From Patescibacteria group bacterium (GTDB taxonomy: Bacteria > Patescibacteriota > Minisyncoccia > Phycocordibacterales > UBA5272), in assembly GCA_030916975.1 (NCBI GenBank), contig JAUPVO010000021.1, forward strand, positions 1 to 13,704: 13,704 nucleotides of DNA. The letters are read 5' to 3'. The translations under genes were made by a program, and so were the position numbers. Below, piece after piece: positions 1 through 7,748 of the stretch (position 1 is its first letter; every line of letters begins with the position of its first letter). The notes under the pieces are model-generated. The model saw nothing but the letters and a program-made list of their open reading frames with translations, did not search any database and was not told where the DNA came from.

Positions 1-1252
1 CTTCCCAGGCTTCATTAATATTAACAAGATTTATGTTGTTTAATTTTTCTCCAAGATCCATTCCCGTAATACCTTTTTGTGACAAAACATCATCTAACAT
101 TGTATCAGCTTCTATAATTCCTATTTTCCAAAAAATATCAGAATTCTCAGACATATAGTCTTTGATTATGGCCCATTTTGGATGTTGGTCATACTCTTTT
201 ATTTCAGGTGGAGCAACTATTATATGGGAAACCTGATTACCTTTATGAATTTCTTTATGTTCTTTTAAAGCTTCGATATGGTCATGTCCTCCACGTCCGA
301 ATACTTCTTTATACCCAAATGAATGGTGAAACAAATGATAATAATGCTCTACTGCTAGTTTGATTGTAGAATACCATTTATAGAAAACAAGAATAAATAT
401 AGGTAAAGTTACTATAATTAATATTAATAATAGTGTAGAAAGAAAAGATAATATACTATTCTGAATAGAAAAAGATATGCCCTCAGTCAAATGTAAATTG
501 GTTAAGCTGAGTCCAGAGTTAATTTTGTTTTCAGAAAGTAATGGGTGTGGATCTATACCATCTCTTAAACCATCTCCATCAGTATCTGGATTATTTGGAT
601 TGGAGCCTATAGCTTTTTCTATTCGGTCTCCTATACCATCCCCATCGCTATCTTTGTCATTCTCAAATACGCTTTTGAATTTATCAAAAGGATAAGCATC
701 TCTTCCATCCATTACACCGTCAGAATCCATATCGGCATTAATCGGATTCATATTTTTGGCTATTTCTTCACTGTCAAAAATCCCATCTCCATCAGTATCT
801 GGATTATTTATATTGGAATAATACTGTTTTTCTATACTGTCTGGTACGCCATCTCTATCAGTATCAGATAAATTAAAACCAAGAAAATGTTTTATTTTGT
901 CTGACCAGGTTAATTTATCTTCAAATATTTGAAACTTTTTATCGTCAGTCCAGTTGTTGGGGTCAAAAGGATATTTATCATCTTTATCTAGAATACCATC
1001 CCCGTCAGTGTCTTTATCGAGATTAATCCCAGCTGATTCTAAAGCACTATTTACGAAGTTATTCTTAGATGGTGATAATGGATCATCTGATAACCACCCT
1101 CTATCTCGAAGACCATCCCAGATCTCACTTTTCTTTTCGTTTAAATACTTTTCATTATCATATTTCAATATATTAAAATACCAAAAGTATTTAAACCATA
1201 GGAAGAAATCATAAACTTTATCAAAAATATAATCTAGATTGAGAGAGTACAC
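1..1252 (-). CDS. Membrane protein with six thrombospondin type 3 repeats and a His-rich tail (3' end outside window)
   Basis: An unbroken frame of 417 codons runs off the left edge, so the C-terminus is missing. I chose the GTG at 1252: an in-frame TAA lies six codons upstream and no ATG is available nearby; there is no Shine-Dalgarno. Residues 1-30 are aromatic and partly hydrophobic (FFLWFKYFWYFNIL) but do not form a clean signal peptide. Residues 79-238 hold six thrombospondin type 3 (TSP3) repeats of the DxDxDGxxD type, for example DTDGDGILD, DSDGDGIGD and DTDGDGLRD; such repeats bind Ca2+ and are normally extracytoplasmic. A single strong transmembrane helix follows at about 268-290. 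Next comes a histidine-rich stretch (H303, 306, 309, 310, 323, 325, 332, 336, 343, 357), then a soluble helical tail (WAIIKDYMSENSDIFWKIGI and beyond) that resembles conserved tails I associate with CPR proteins. Inferred topology: repeats outside, tail in the cytoplasm. A surface adhesion or Ca-dependent structural role is possible; the function is unknown. The gene lies 52 bp downstream of gatA. Confidence 0.85.
   Translation of the reverse strand, partial: MYSLNLDYIFDKVYDFFLWFKYFWYFNILKYDNEKYLNEKKSEIWDGLRDRGWLSDDPLSPSKNNFVNSALESAGINLDKDTDGDGILDKDDKYPFDPNNWTDDKKFQIFEDKLTWSDKIKHFLGFNLSDTDRDGVPDSIEKQYYSNINNPDTDGDGIFDSEEIAKNMNPINADMDSDGVMDGRDAYPFDKFKSVFENDKDSDGDGIGDRIEKAIGSNPNNPDTDGDGLRDGIDPHPLLSENKINSGLSLTNLHLTEGISFSIQNSILSFLSTLLLILIIVTLPIFILVFYKWYSTIKLAVEHYYHLFHHSFGYKEVFGRGGHDHIEALKEHKEIHKGNQVSHIIVAPPEIKEYDQHPKWAIIKDYMSENSDIFWKIGIIEADTMLDDVLSQKGITGMDLGEKLNNINLVNINEAWE
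570..596. repeat. Copy 1 of a 27-bp exact direct repeat inside the TSP3 gene
   Basis: This stretch is identical to 783-809. Both copies encode NNPDTDGDG, the calcium-loop core of a TSP3 repeat, in the same frame. Identity at the nucleotide level, including third positions, suggests recent internal duplication or gene conversion between repeat units. Confidence 0.85.
783..809. repeat. Copy 2 of a 27-bp exact direct repeat inside the TSP3 gene
   Basis: This is the partner of 570-596. The match ends at 809; after two mismatched bases, similarity resumes for about six bases (attgga). It lies in the third TSP3 unit, whereas the other copy is in the sixth. Confidence 0.85.
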
Positions 1253-1304
1253 GTTAATGGGTAAGTTTTATATTATATATAATTATAATATAAAATTAGT
1301 ATAT

Positions 1305-2735
1305 TTATAACCCTAAATCTTCTGCCACTGTGAACAGTTTCTCTTCATTGTGCCACTCTGCTAGGAACTGTGTGCCAAAAGATAGGTTTTTCAATTCTTC
1401 AACATTTACTTTGCCAGTAGGCAAGCTTATTCCAGGAATACCGACGATGTTAGCAGGAACAGTAAATATGTCAGCTAAGTACATGGCTAGAGGATCATTT
1501 TTTTCTCCAAACTTCCAAGGGAAAACTGGTGAAGTTGGAGTGGCTACTAGATCTACTTCTTGGAATATTTTTTTAAATTCGTCTTTAAGATAATCTCTAG
1601 CAGCAATAGCTTTACCATAATATGAGTCATAATAGCCGCTAGAAAGCACGTAGGTACCAAGAAGTGATCTTCTGGTCGGTTCCTCACCAAGACCTTCAGA
1701 ACGGCTTAATATCATACTTTTTTCAGGAGTAGCACCTTTTATACTTTCTCCATATCTAACTCCATCGAATCTAGCCAAATTAGAAGAAACTTCAGCAAAC
1801 ATCAATATATAATAAACCGATAAAGCTTTTTCTATATTTTTTAATTCTATTTCTTTTATTTCCCATCCAAACTTTTTTAACTGCTCTATTGTTTTATAAA
1901 AATTATCTCTGATATTAGAGTCTACTCCATCTTGATCTATGAATTTTTTTGGTATCCCTATTATTTTTCTATTCTTATTCTGTGATAAATTTTTATTAAT
2001 TAACTCCAGCTCTTGATTTTTGATTGTAGTTGCATCTCTAGCATCTTCGCCTTTTATAATATCAAAAATAATTTTTATATCTTCTATATTATTAGCAAAA
2101 GGGCCAACACAGTCAAGAGATGATCCCATAGCTATCAGTCCGTAACGAGAAACAGCTCCATAAGTTGGTTTTAATCCAATTATACCTGTAAAGCTGGCTG
2201 GCTGCCTGATACTTCCACCAGTATCTGATCCCAGAGAAACGGGAACTCCGCCCATAGCTACGGCTGCAGCAGAACCTCCAGATGAGCCGCCTGGTACACG
2301 TGATATATCCAAAGGGTTTTTGGTTTGCATAAAAGCACTGTTCTCTGTACTTCCCCCCATGGCAAATTCATCCATGTTAGATCGTCCAACTATAATAGCG
2401 CCAGCATCTTTTAATTTTTGTATGACTGTAGCATCATAAGTAGCTTTATAATTTGCCAGCATTTTAGAAGCTGCAGTAGTTAGCTGATTTTTGACACAAA
2501 GATTATCTTTTACTACTACAGGAACTCCTGTTAGAAGTGTGGTTTTGTTTTCTTCCAACATCTTCTCTGCTATTTTTATTTGCTCTTTTATATATTCATC
2601 AGAATATATTTCCAACATAGAATTAATAGAAGAGTCTTTTGATTTTAAAGTATTTAAATACTCATTTACAATATTTTCTATTGTTGTTTCTTTGTTTAGG
2701 ATTTTAGAATTTATTTCTTTGATTAAACTTGGCAT
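1305..2735 (-). CDS. gatA: Asp-tRNA(Asn)/Glu-tRNA(Gln) amidotransferase subunit A
   Basis: The 476-residue product is close to the usual GatA length of about 485. GatA is the amidase subunit of GatCAB. It hydrolyses glutamine and passes ammonia to GatB, which converts misacylated Glu-tRNA(Gln) and/or Asp-tRNA(Asn) to the correct product in the cytoplasm. The Ser-cisSer-Lys triad of the amidase-signature family is intact: K76 in VVVKDN, S151 in GGSSGGS, and nucleophile S175 in DTGGSIRQP. This matches S. aureus GatA K79/S154/S178 with a constant offset of three. The conserved GIIGLKPTYGAVSRYGLIA core follows. The start is the ATG at 2735, with no Shine-Dalgarno visible. It lies 56 bp downstream of gatC and is probably co-transcribed with it; gatB is not in this window. 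Presence of GatCAB implies that at least one amide aminoacyl-tRNA is made indirectly. Confidence 0.97.
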   Translation of the reverse strand: MPSLIKEINSKILNKETTIENIVNEYLNTLKSKDSSINSMLEIYSDEYIKEQIKIAEKMLEENKTTLLTGVPVVVKDNLCVKNQLTTAASKMLANYKATYDATVIQKLKDAGAIIVGRSNMDEFAMGGSTENSAFMQTKNPLDISRVPGGSSGGSAAAVAMGGVPVSLGSDTGGSIRQPASFTGIIGLKPTYGAVSRYGLIAMGSSLDCVGPFANNIEDIKIIFDIIKGEDARDATTIKNQELELINKNLSQNKNRKIIGIPKKFIDQDGVDSNIRDNFYKTIEQLKKFGWEIKEIELKNIEKALSVYYILMFAEVSSNLARFDGVRYGESIKGATPEKSMILSRSEGLGEEPTRRSLLGTYVLSSGYYDSYYGKAIAARDYLKDEFKKIFQEVDLVATPTSPVFPWKFGEKNDPLAMYLADIFTVPANIVGIPGISLPTGKVNVEELKNLSFGTQFLAEWHNEEKLFTVAEDLGL

Positions 2736-2791
2736 ATGTTCTGTTTTTACGTAAATAGTGCTTTAAATAAAATGATTGATTTATAATATTT

Positions 2792-3076
2792 TTATTGTTT
2801 TAAAACCTGTGAAACTTTGTAAAGTTTGCCTAATTTTTCTGGAGCATTATCAAGCGCCAAATCTCTATGATTATCGTCTTGCAGAACTGCATCACTTTTA
2901 AAAATATTATTATGTTGATACTCTTGATCTTTTGAGGTTCCGAGGTCAACAGAAGAAATCTCTTTTATATATTCTAGTATTTCATCTATTTCTTTTGTAT
3001 ACTGTTCTCTTTTCTCTTCAGTCAAATTAATTTTGATTAATCCTTCCAAATACTTTATATCATCTTTTGTTATCAT
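2792..3076 (-). CDS. gatC: Asp-tRNA(Asn)/Glu-tRNA(Gln) amidotransferase subunit C
   Basis: The 94-residue product is typical of GatC, the small subunit that wraps around GatA and GatB and stabilises the complex. The N-terminus has the family pattern: a short helix beginning ITKDDIKYLEGLIKINLTEE, then a second helix around EIDEILEYIKEISSVDL. The C-terminal part carries LQDDNHRDLALDNAP, which corresponds to the usual LReD-x5-to-7-ea-l-xNAP segment, and ends in a short YKVSQVL strand. Identity is supported further by gatA immediately downstream (56 bp). It starts at ATG 3076 and sits 81 bp after ligA. A TGTTATAAT extended -10 about 20 bp upstream suggests that gatC begins its own gatCA transcript. 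No Shine-Dalgarno is visible in the A/T-only leader. Confidence 0.93.
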   Translation of the reverse strand: MITKDDIKYLEGLIKINLTEEKREQYTKEIDEILEYIKEISSVDLGTSKDQEYQHNNIFKSDAVLQDDNHRDLALDNAPEKLGKLYKVSQVLKQ

Positions 3077-3097
3077 TTTATTGTATCTTATTATTGT

Positions 3098-3106
3098 ATT
3101 ATAACA
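3098..3106 (-). promoter_or_regulatory. Extended -10 promoter element for gatCA
   Basis: The minus strand reads TGTTATAAT, a perfect TGnTATAAT extended -10. It predicts a transcription start near A3091 and a leader of about 15 nt before the gatC ATG. No good -35 hexamer is seen at 16-18 bp spacing, which is acceptable for extended -10 promoters. A/T richness makes chance TATAAT hits common; the TG and the position between ligA and gatC support this one. Confidence 0.5.
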
Positions 3107-3157
3107 TTAAATTAAAATATTTTCTTCTAGAATTATCTAGGTAATTTTTATTTAAAT

Positions 3158-5173
3158 TCAGATTAATTTTTCAAATTCTGCCTCATCAATGATTTTTATA
3201 TTTAATTTCTTAGCACTATTTAGTTTGGATCCAGCATCTTCTCCTGCTAGAAGATAAGATGTTTTACTTGATACAGAAGAAGAGATTTTGCCACCCAGTT
3301 TTTCTATTAAATCTTTGTAATAATCTCTTGGTTTAGATAATGAGCCGGTGATAACAAAAGTTTTATTTGCTATATTTATATTATTTTTGAAAGTTTTATC
3401 TTCTTCCTGATCCTGAATAGTTAACTCACTCAAAAGAAGGTTTATTGATTTTTGATTTTTAGGGTTTTTAAAATACTCTATTATACTTTCTGCAGAAGCG
3501 GGGCCAAAATTCTCTATTTGTAAAATCTGTTCCAAAGTAGCATTTTTAAAACTCTCAAAGCTTTTAAAAGCTTTTGCTAACTCTTTGGCAGCTACTTCTC
3601 CTATGTTAGGTATGCCAAGAGCATATATCAAATTCTTAAGATGTATTTTGCGACTCCGATTAATACTTTCAATTATGTTTAGAGCGCTTTTTCTTCCAAA
3701 TCCAAAAAGGTTTTCTATGTCCTCAATTTTCAATCTATATATAGAACTATAATCAGATATAAGCCCAAGTTCAAAGAATTCATATATTATTTTTTCTCCC
3801 AAACCATCTATGTTCATGGCTTTTTTGGAAACAAAATGAACTAAGTTCTCCAAATGTTTGGCATCACAGTTTTCATTTACGCAGTACAACTTGGCACCAC
3901 TCTCTTTACCAACCATTTTTTTCTGAAGTTTACTATTGCAAACAGGACAGAATTGAGGGAAAATTATTTTTTTAGAATTATTTTTATCTCTAAGATTTAA
4001 AAATACATCAAAAATTTCTGGTATCACATCACCCGCTTTGCGAAGACTAACTGTGTCACCTATCATAATCCCTAACCTATCTATCTCATCTTCATTATGT
4101 AAAGTTGCTCTAGATACTGTGGATCCAGCCAGAAGCACAGGTTTTAAGATAGCTACTGGAGTAATTACTCCTGTTCTCCCAACTTGAAATTTTACATCTT
4201 CTATTATTGTTGCTGTTATCTCTGCTGGGAATTTGTAAGCAATACCCGCTCTTGGGCTTTTGGCAGTGAATCCTAATATTTCCCAGTATTTGTTTTCGTT
4301 TATTTTTATAACCATACCATCAACCCCATAAGTATGATTATTTTTCTGTTTGATTTGAGACTCATAATAATCTTGAACTTCTTTCAAACTGTTACAAAGT
4401 CTTCTTTCTTTATTAACTAGAAAACCATTGTTTTCCAAGAACAATAACTCCTTATCTTGTTGTCCTAGAGTGCCAAGCTCGCTTTCTGTATCATAAGCAA
4501 AGAATTGCAAATTTCTTTTGGCTACTATTTTTGGATCTAGTTGTCTGAGAGTCCCTGCTGCAAGATTACGAGTATTGGCATATGTTGGTAAATCATTTTT
4601 TATTTGTTCTTGATTGATTTTATCAAGATCATTTTTCTTAAGCCAACATTCTCCTATTACAGTTATATTTATACTTGTATTTAATTTTAAAGGTATTGTT
4701 TTGATTGTTTTTATATTCTCTGTTATATCTTCTCCTGTCTCCCCATCTCCTCTGGTAGCAGCTTTTGTAAGTTCTCCACTCTCATAAGTTAATATAACTT
4801 TTAGACCATCAATTTTAAGCTCGCACATATAAGATGGTTTATATTCTTCATTTTCTTTTTTAACTATCTTCTCATTCCTCTCATCCCAGGACTCTAGTTC
4901 TTCATAAGTAAAAATATTATCAAAACTCCATTGTTTAAATTGATGTGATACTTTTACAAAATGTTTTAAGGTTGTCCCTCCTATTCTTTTGGTTGGACTA
5001 TTAGCATCATCAAATTCTTGATTCTCGGTTTCAAGTACAAAAAGCTCACTCATAAGAGCGTCATAAGCTTCGTCTGAGATAGTCGGAGAATCATTAACAT
5101 GATAAGCTATCCTATGAAATTCTAATTCTTTTCTTAAAGCCTCTATTCTATTTTTAATTTTTATTTTTATCAC
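3158..5173 (-). CDS. ligA: NAD+-dependent DNA ligase LigA
   Basis: The 671-residue product is full length for the family. LigA seals nicks in duplex DNA during replication and repair, using NAD+ as AMP donor. Domain Ia shows the NMN-binding residues Y24, H25, D34, Y37 and D38. The adenylation domain has the nucleophile K120 in CELKIDG, then TRGDGETGEDITEN, GVDGMVIK and an OB-fold RTGVITPVA segment. A zinc finger uses C409, C412, C431 and C436. Helix-hairpin-helix motifs span about 451-585 (NIDGLGEK, IPNIGEVAAKELA, IENFGPASAESI), and a BRCT domain fills 598-671. The only credible start is GTG 5173, since an in-frame TAA lies nine bases upstream. The usual MLSLxN segment is QWSFDN (81-86). The stop is TGA. 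It follows the pilX-like gene by 46 bp, so it may be read from the pilus operon; no strong promoter is seen between them. Confidence 0.98.
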   Translation of the reverse strand: MIKIKIKNRIEALRKELEFHRIAYHVNDSPTISDEAYDALMSELFVLETENQEFDDANSPTKRIGGTTLKHFVKVSHQFKQWSFDNIFTYEELESWDERNEKIVKKENEEYKPSYMCELKIDGLKVILTYESGELTKAATRGDGETGEDITENIKTIKTIPLKLNTSINITVIGECWLKKNDLDKINQEQIKNDLPTYANTRNLAAGTLRQLDPKIVAKRNLQFFAYDTESELGTLGQQDKELLFLENNGFLVNKERRLCNSLKEVQDYYESQIKQKNNHTYGVDGMVIKINENKYWEILGFTAKSPRAGIAYKFPAEITATIIEDVKFQVGRTGVITPVAILKPVLLAGSTVSRATLHNEDEIDRLGIMIGDTVSLRKAGDVIPEIFDVFLNLRDKNNSKKIIFPQFCPVCNSKLQKKMVGKESGAKLYCVNENCDAKHLENLVHFVSKKAMNIDGLGEKIIYEFFELGLISDYSSIYRLKIEDIENLFGFGRKSALNIIESINRSRKIHLKNLIYALGIPNIGEVAAKELAKAFKSFESFKNATLEQILQIENFGPASAESIIEYFKNPKNQKSINLLLSELTIQDQEEDKTFKNNINIANKTFVITGSLSKPRDYYKDLIEKLGGKISSSVSSKTSYLLAGEDAGSKLNSAKKLNIKIIDEAEFEKLI

Positions 5174-5219
5174 TGATATTTATAAGTTAGTATTATAAAT
5201 AATAACATTTTAAAGTATT

Positions 5220-5837
5220 CTATTGAACCGATCTGGTTATTATTCTTTCTATTATTCTATCCCCAATGCAAGGAGTTTTAGCGTGAACTACAAATAATTT
5301 ATTTGCATTTTGGCTTCCATATATTTCTCCAACAAGGCAAGTATTATTCATATTATTTTTCATTTCATTAGTTTGTATTGTAATAGTTGTTTTTGCACCT
5401 CCGATGTAATCTGGACTAACAGGATCGCTAGAATCTGTTTGGGTTATGGTCGTTTTGTTCATGTCTCCTGAAGATTGGTCTAGTATTTGGCTACCAAAAC
5501 AAGTTAATGAATTTTTTGTATAAGATGTAGTTGCCATTCCTTGTAGCGGAGTTCTGTCAATATAGTTTTCATTATACTGATCATTTTCTATATTTGCAAA
5601 TAATCCACCATAATCACCGTAACCATTATTTGTTTTCATAGTATTTTTCTCATAACTTACTAAACAGTTCATGAAGCCATCTGCCAAGTTAAAAGCCCTG
5701 CTACTTGACTCTGTTATACTTGCTTGTTTTAAATCTCTTAACAATAAAGTACTCATACCTAAAGAAACTGTTATGAGTATTCCCATTATAATCATAGCTA
5801 TTCCTAGAGTAAATCCTTTTATATTTTGTGTTTTCAT
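5220..5837 (-). CDS. PilX/GspK-like minor pilin lacking Glu5
   Basis: The 205-residue product has a short leader ending in G8, then the mature start FTLGIAMIIMGIL and a hydrophobic helix to about residue 34. This is a class III signal for PilD cleavage. The usual Glu at mature position 5 is replaced by Ile (I13), as in GspK-type tip pseudopilins. The segment after the helix, SSSRAFNLADGFMNCL (44-59), matches the S-AF-AD-G pattern of PilX-like proteins. The C-terminal domain has four cysteines (C58, C113, C167, C190), which suggests two disulfides outside the membrane. It is the last of four minor-pilin genes, starting 3 bases after the pilV-like stop, and ends with TAG. By position and by the missing Glu5 it is a candidate for the pilus tip; the exact family is uncertain because the globular part is not recognisable. 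Confidence 0.8.
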   Translation of the reverse strand: MKTQNIKGFTLGIAMIIMGILITVSLGMSTLLLRDLKQASITESSSRAFNLADGFMNCLVSYEKNTMKTNNGYGDYGGLFANIENDQYNENYIDRTPLQGMATTSYTKNSLTCFGSQILDQSSGDMNKTTITQTDSSDPVSPDYIGGAKTTITIQTNEMKNNMNNTCLVGEIYGSQNANKLFVVHAKTPCIGDRIIERIITRSVQ

Positions 5838-5840
5838 ATT

Positions 5841-6533
5841 TTATCTACTTATTAAATTTTGTAACATAATCTTATTCTCACTACTCTCATTACATATAGA
5901 GTTTTCCTGTATACAGATTATGCTAGTTACTAAGACAGATCTGTACCTAGCAAAACCATCGATGTCTTCGTTCAGGTCTATAGGAGTGACATTGATTGAT
6001 CTTTTGTATATTGATGGAGTTGAAGTAGATTCGGCCATACCGTTAGGGGTTTTTGTTAGATATGTATTATTTGAAGATAAGATTGCACTTGTTAAATAAG
6101 TTTTTTTGTTTGTATTATTATAAACAAGATTATTAAAATCCATACTGCAATATTTCTTTATATTAGTTCCAAATAAATAACCAAAACAATCAGAATCTAT
6201 AATTATATCATTTGTACCAATTATTTGCTGATCTAAAAAATAATCATTAAAATATTCTTTTGTACATCTTTGATCTTCAGCATAAACTCCACAGTAGATT
6301 TGAGCAGATTTTTTTAGGTTTTGTATGATTTCTATTCCTTCTTCAGCAAGATATGTAGATTCCATCTTTTGTATAGCTATTCTACTGTATTTTACTGTTT
6401 GCATAGCTAAAGTTAAAGGAGCCATTATAGCAATGGTCAAAATTAAGACTGCCATTAATGTCTCTACCAAAGAAAATCCTTTATAATTTTTACTAAGACT
6501 ATTTATTTTTATTATAATTTTTACTTTATTCAT
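5841..6533 (-). CDS. PilV/GspI-like minor pilin
   Basis: The 230-residue product has a long basic leader (19 residues) cut after G19, giving mature FSLVETLMAVLILTIAIMAP with Glu at position 5 (E24). The YLAEEGIEIIQNL segment (61-73) just after the transmembrane helix is characteristic of PilV/GspI-type minor pilins. The remaining domain is predicted to be outside the membrane and has six cysteines (81, 90, 116, 129, 207, 214), so up to three disulfides. It starts at ATG 6533, 5 bases after the pilW-like stop, and ends 3 bases before the pilX-like start, so translation is probably coupled. Likely role: part of the minor-pilin complex that primes fibre assembly or sits at its tip. The N-terminus is certain; the subfamily is assigned from the AEEG motif and gene order. 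Confidence 0.82.
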   Translation of the reverse strand: MNKVKIIIKINSLSKNYKGFSLVETLMAVLILTIAIMAPLTLAMQTVKYSRIAIQKMESTYLAEEGIEIIQNLKKSAQIYCGVYAEDQRCTKEYFNDYFLDQQIIGTNDIIIDSDCFGYLFGTNIKKYCSMDFNNLVYNNTNKKTYLTSAILSSNNTYLTKTPNGMAESTSTPSIYKRSINVTPIDLNEDIDGFARYRSVLVTSIICIQENSICNESSENKIMLQNLISR

Positions 6534-6538
6534 ATTAT

Positions 6539-7117
6539 TTATTGTTTAGTATCTCTTTGAGTTGCAAAATTTTCTATATTAAATTTTACAGAAGGTTTTT
6601 CCTTATTTTCTCCAGCCATCATTATCTTTACACTAGGCTGTTGTAAGTTATTTATATTATCATTAGTATCAAAAATTTTATCATTTCCTAATAATTCAAA
6701 CTGAAGTTTATTGATTTTAATTTTATCATTAGTTAAAGCTTGATTATTGGAGTAGTTTCCAGTAGAAATTTCTTGAGACTTATAAACAGTATCATTTTGT
6801 AATAGGTATTTAATTCTTAAATTAGAACTTATAGCTTCGTTATATGGTATAAAGCTAATTGATGTTTTATCTGGAGATTCATATTGGAATTGTCGACCCT
6901 CTTTCAAGGATCTGGTAATTTCATCCATCGTGAAGTACATGTTATCATAAAGATTTCTTGTGGCTTTTAGACTACTATTAAGCTGTTGCGTTGCTACTAA
7001 AGATGCAATAGCAACTATACCAACAAAAGTAAAAACAGTTATAGATATTAGTAGTTCTACAAGAGTAAATCCTTTTGCAACCTTAAAATATTTCTTTTTT
7101 TTATTTATTTTTAACAT
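6539..7117 (-). CDS. PilW/GspJ-like minor pilin
   Basis: The 192-residue product has a lysine-rich leader (KINKKKKYFKVAKG) cut after G16, followed by FTLVELLISITVFTFVGIVA with Glu5 (E21). After the helix comes YFTMDEITRSLKEG (61-74), the pattern of PilW/GspJ proteins, in which a DxxxRxL-like element follows the membrane segment. Unlike the other pilins here it contains no cysteine at all. The C-terminal half is Asn/Lys-rich and mostly beta-like. Its ATG overlaps the end of the fimT-like gene by 7 bases (the ATGTTAA junction at 7111-7117), strong evidence of co-translation. Likely a minor pilin of the T4P priming complex. Confidence in the pilin class is high; PilW versus another GspJ-like subfamily is less certain. 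Confidence 0.82.
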   Translation of the reverse strand: MLKINKKKKYFKVAKGFTLVELLISITVFTFVGIVAIASLVATQQLNSSLKATRNLYDNMYFTMDEITRSLKEGRQFQYESPDKTSISFIPYNEAISSNLRIKYLLQNDTVYKSQEISTGNYSNNQALTNDKIKINKLQFELLGNDKIFDTNDNINNLQQPSVKIMMAGENKEKPSVKFNIENFATQRDTKQ

Positions 7118-7740
7118 CCTTTATTACTTATATTAATTTGTCCAGATTCATAAATATCAATACATTTTAAATTATCTTGTTTCAAAATATTCGATTTGAT
7201 TTCTATAGAAGCATGTGAGGTAGTTGTTAGTGGTAAATCTGGAAAATTATAATATATATATGCTTCTGTATTTGGTCTTATATATGTAACTGAAAGTTTT
7301 GTAGAAGGTAAGCATGTTTGATTTGATGTATCATATGCACATATCTTATTAATAGTTATAGAATTCTTTATGATATTTTTTGCTAATATTGCATCTCTGT
7401 CTTCATCATAATATTTGTTACTTACCTTTACTCCCATATTATTGGATTGGTCAGTTACAATATCTAAGAACTCTGTTATTGTGTTATTAAAGCCAGTTTC
7501 AGTTTGTACAAATATCCCCCTACCTTTGTAATTTCCACCCTGAGACGATCCATACATTTGAGTATTTTTAATTATAGAAATTATTTCTTGAGAAGTTAGG
7601 TTAAATCCAAGTATACTGCTGGCTTGGGGGTATGAGGAATACATTATTGTAGATAAAAGAGCTATAATTGCTATTGTTACTATAGATTCCATTAAAGACA
7701 TTCCTTTTATTGTTTTATTTTTAAATTTTATATGTAGCAT
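7111..7740 (-). CDS. GspH/FimT-like minor pilin
   Basis: The 209-residue product has a 13-residue basic leader ending in G13, then mature MSLMESIVTIAIIALLSTIM with Glu5 (E18). Met at mature position 1 is unusual but tolerated by prepilin peptidases. The region after the helix, including LTSQEIISIIKNTQMYGSSQGG (48-69), resembles GspH/FimT proteins, where a helix with a run of small residues precedes the beta domain. Four cysteines (134, 143, 193 and the terminal residue 209) could form two disulfides. It is the first of four successive minor-pilin genes, 8 bp after pilD, and overlaps the next gene by 7 bp. FimT-type pilins of some competent bacteria bind DNA; nothing here proves that for this protein. 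Confidence 0.8.
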   Translation of the reverse strand: MLHIKFKNKTIKGMSLMESIVTIAIIALLSTIMYSSYPQASSILGFNLTSQEIISIIKNTQMYGSSQGGNYKGRGIFVQTETGFNNTITEFLDIVTDQSNNMGVKVSNKYYDEDRDAILAKNIIKNSITINKICAYDTSNQTCLPSTKLSVTYIRPNTEAYIYYNFPDLPLTTTSHASIEIKSNILKQDNLKCIDIYESGQINISNKGC

Positions 7741-7748
7741 TTATGAGG

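Noticed and set aside
477..695. Ser/Pro-rich open frame on the plus strand
   Set aside because: It is antisense to the TSP3 repeats; the periodic SPSPS composition is the reverse reading of the Asp/Gly codons.
570..809. CRISPR-like direct repeats
   Set aside because: There are only two exact copies, both in frame and encoding a TSP3 calcium loop; there is no regular spacing and no cas gene.
1272..1287. Two overlapping TATAAT elements before the TSP3 gene
   Set aside because: Only a weak TTATAA lies 17 bp upstream of one of them, and the 52-bp gap is nearly all A/T, so a promoter cannot be told from background.
3158..3160. Possible TGA=Gly recoding (genetic code 25), since ligA ends in TGA
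   Set aside because: All other genes complete without internal TGA and use GGN for glycine throughout, and reading through this TGA adds only two residues. The standard bacterial code fits.
5192..5197. TATAAT upstream of ligA as a promoter
   Set aside because: It has neither a TG extension nor a -35-like hexamer at proper spacing; in DNA this A/T-rich such hexamers are expected by chance.
5671..6099. Plus-strand open frame of 142 codons
   Set aside because: It runs across the junction of two well-supported minus-strand pilin genes, has no recognisable motif, and is explained by low stop density on the opposite strand.
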